DNA of 64,000 bases from Sesamum alatum. Lineage: Eukaryota; Streptophyta; Magnoliopsida; Lamiales; Pedaliaceae. Each line of letters begins with the position of its first letter. The stretch's first letter is position 1. Where the stretch lies: the NCBI GenBank assembly GCA_034509735.1, contig JACGWO010000001.1, positions 15,578,854 to 15,642,853 on the forward strand, given 5' to 3'. The notes beneath the pieces were generated by a model that did not search any database, was not told the origin of the DNA, and saw only the letters and a list, made by a program, of their open reading frames with translations. This document shows positions 63,768 through 64,000 of the stretch, piece by piece. The position numbers and the translations under genes were made by a program.

Positions 63768-64000
63768 CTGCAAATACAGAGTGTCTGTAAGACAATAACT
63801 CGAAACATTTCATCATGTCTCTTCCTTAATCTATGCTCATAGTTGATGAAATTAAGACATAACAGCAGACTGTGGTAAGAAAGACTTGCTAGTACTGAAT
63901 CTCTTTTAGGACAAAAAGACCATTCTCTCATGAAGGATGTAGTATCTAGGACACATACAGAAACCTCTTCTGACAGAGTATAGTGAAATTTACATTAGCC

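Overview
This is eukaryotic plant nuclear DNA, almost certainly from a eudicot: spliced GT-AG genes of plant-specific families sit in very AT-rich DNA full of plant transposons. A weak disease-resistance LRR remnant of a type I associate with Lamiales/asterids hints at that group, but I cannot name the species.

Genes. On the left are the last exons of a GPI-anchored lipid-transfer protein gene (1-1899, +) and a complete 13-exon high-affinity sulfate transporter of the SULTR1;2 type (2482-5656, -; 651 residues with all splice phases agreeing). In the middle is a NaKR/HIPP-like heavy-metal-associated protein gene (29494-40175, -). Its last intron is nearly 10 kb of Helitron-type DNA, and its HMA exon carries an in-frame stop. 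Two tandem 7SL (SRP) RNA genes lie at 42388-42689 and 43339-43630. A complete 5-exon TGS1-like RNA cap methyltransferase follows (44374-46976, -). On the right are an intronless F-box/kelch gene (60003-61427, +) and the 3' part of an ALD1-type aminotransferase (62165 to past 63767, -).

Mobile DNA dominates 7.3-58.7 kb. At 9873-13963 is a Mutator-like element with about 390-430 bp terminal inverted repeats and a 9-bp target duplication. It carries a plant-mobile-domain (MAIN-like) gene and a transposase in divergent orientation, both missing their 5' ends and otherwise damaged. From 15.5 to 25.2 kb and 30.0 to 39.1 kb are Helitron-like elements (5' TC, 3' hairpin plus CTAG, insertion between A and T). 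Several contain arrays of a 54-bp unit holding a tRNA T-arm/B-box-like palindrome. The arrays have in turn been hit by long-TIR Mutator-type elements with 9-bp duplications and by short Helitrons. Two Helitrons appear to have inserted inside the 5' terminus of another Helitron. A 5'-truncated CACTA element (26.7-29.2 kb), a SINE nested in a MITE, a Ty3-type LTR element nested in a MITE (47.5-53.3 kb), a second LTR with primer-binding site (54.5-55.8 kb) and a hAT-like MITE complete the picture.

The host genes do not form a pathway or cluster; they are ordinary neighbours separated by transposon layers. The most unusual content is the tRNA-arm minisatellite inside Helitrons with its recurrent insertion sites, the damaged PMD/transposase MULE, the tandem 7SL pair, and the HMA gene with an expanded intron and a nonsense codon.
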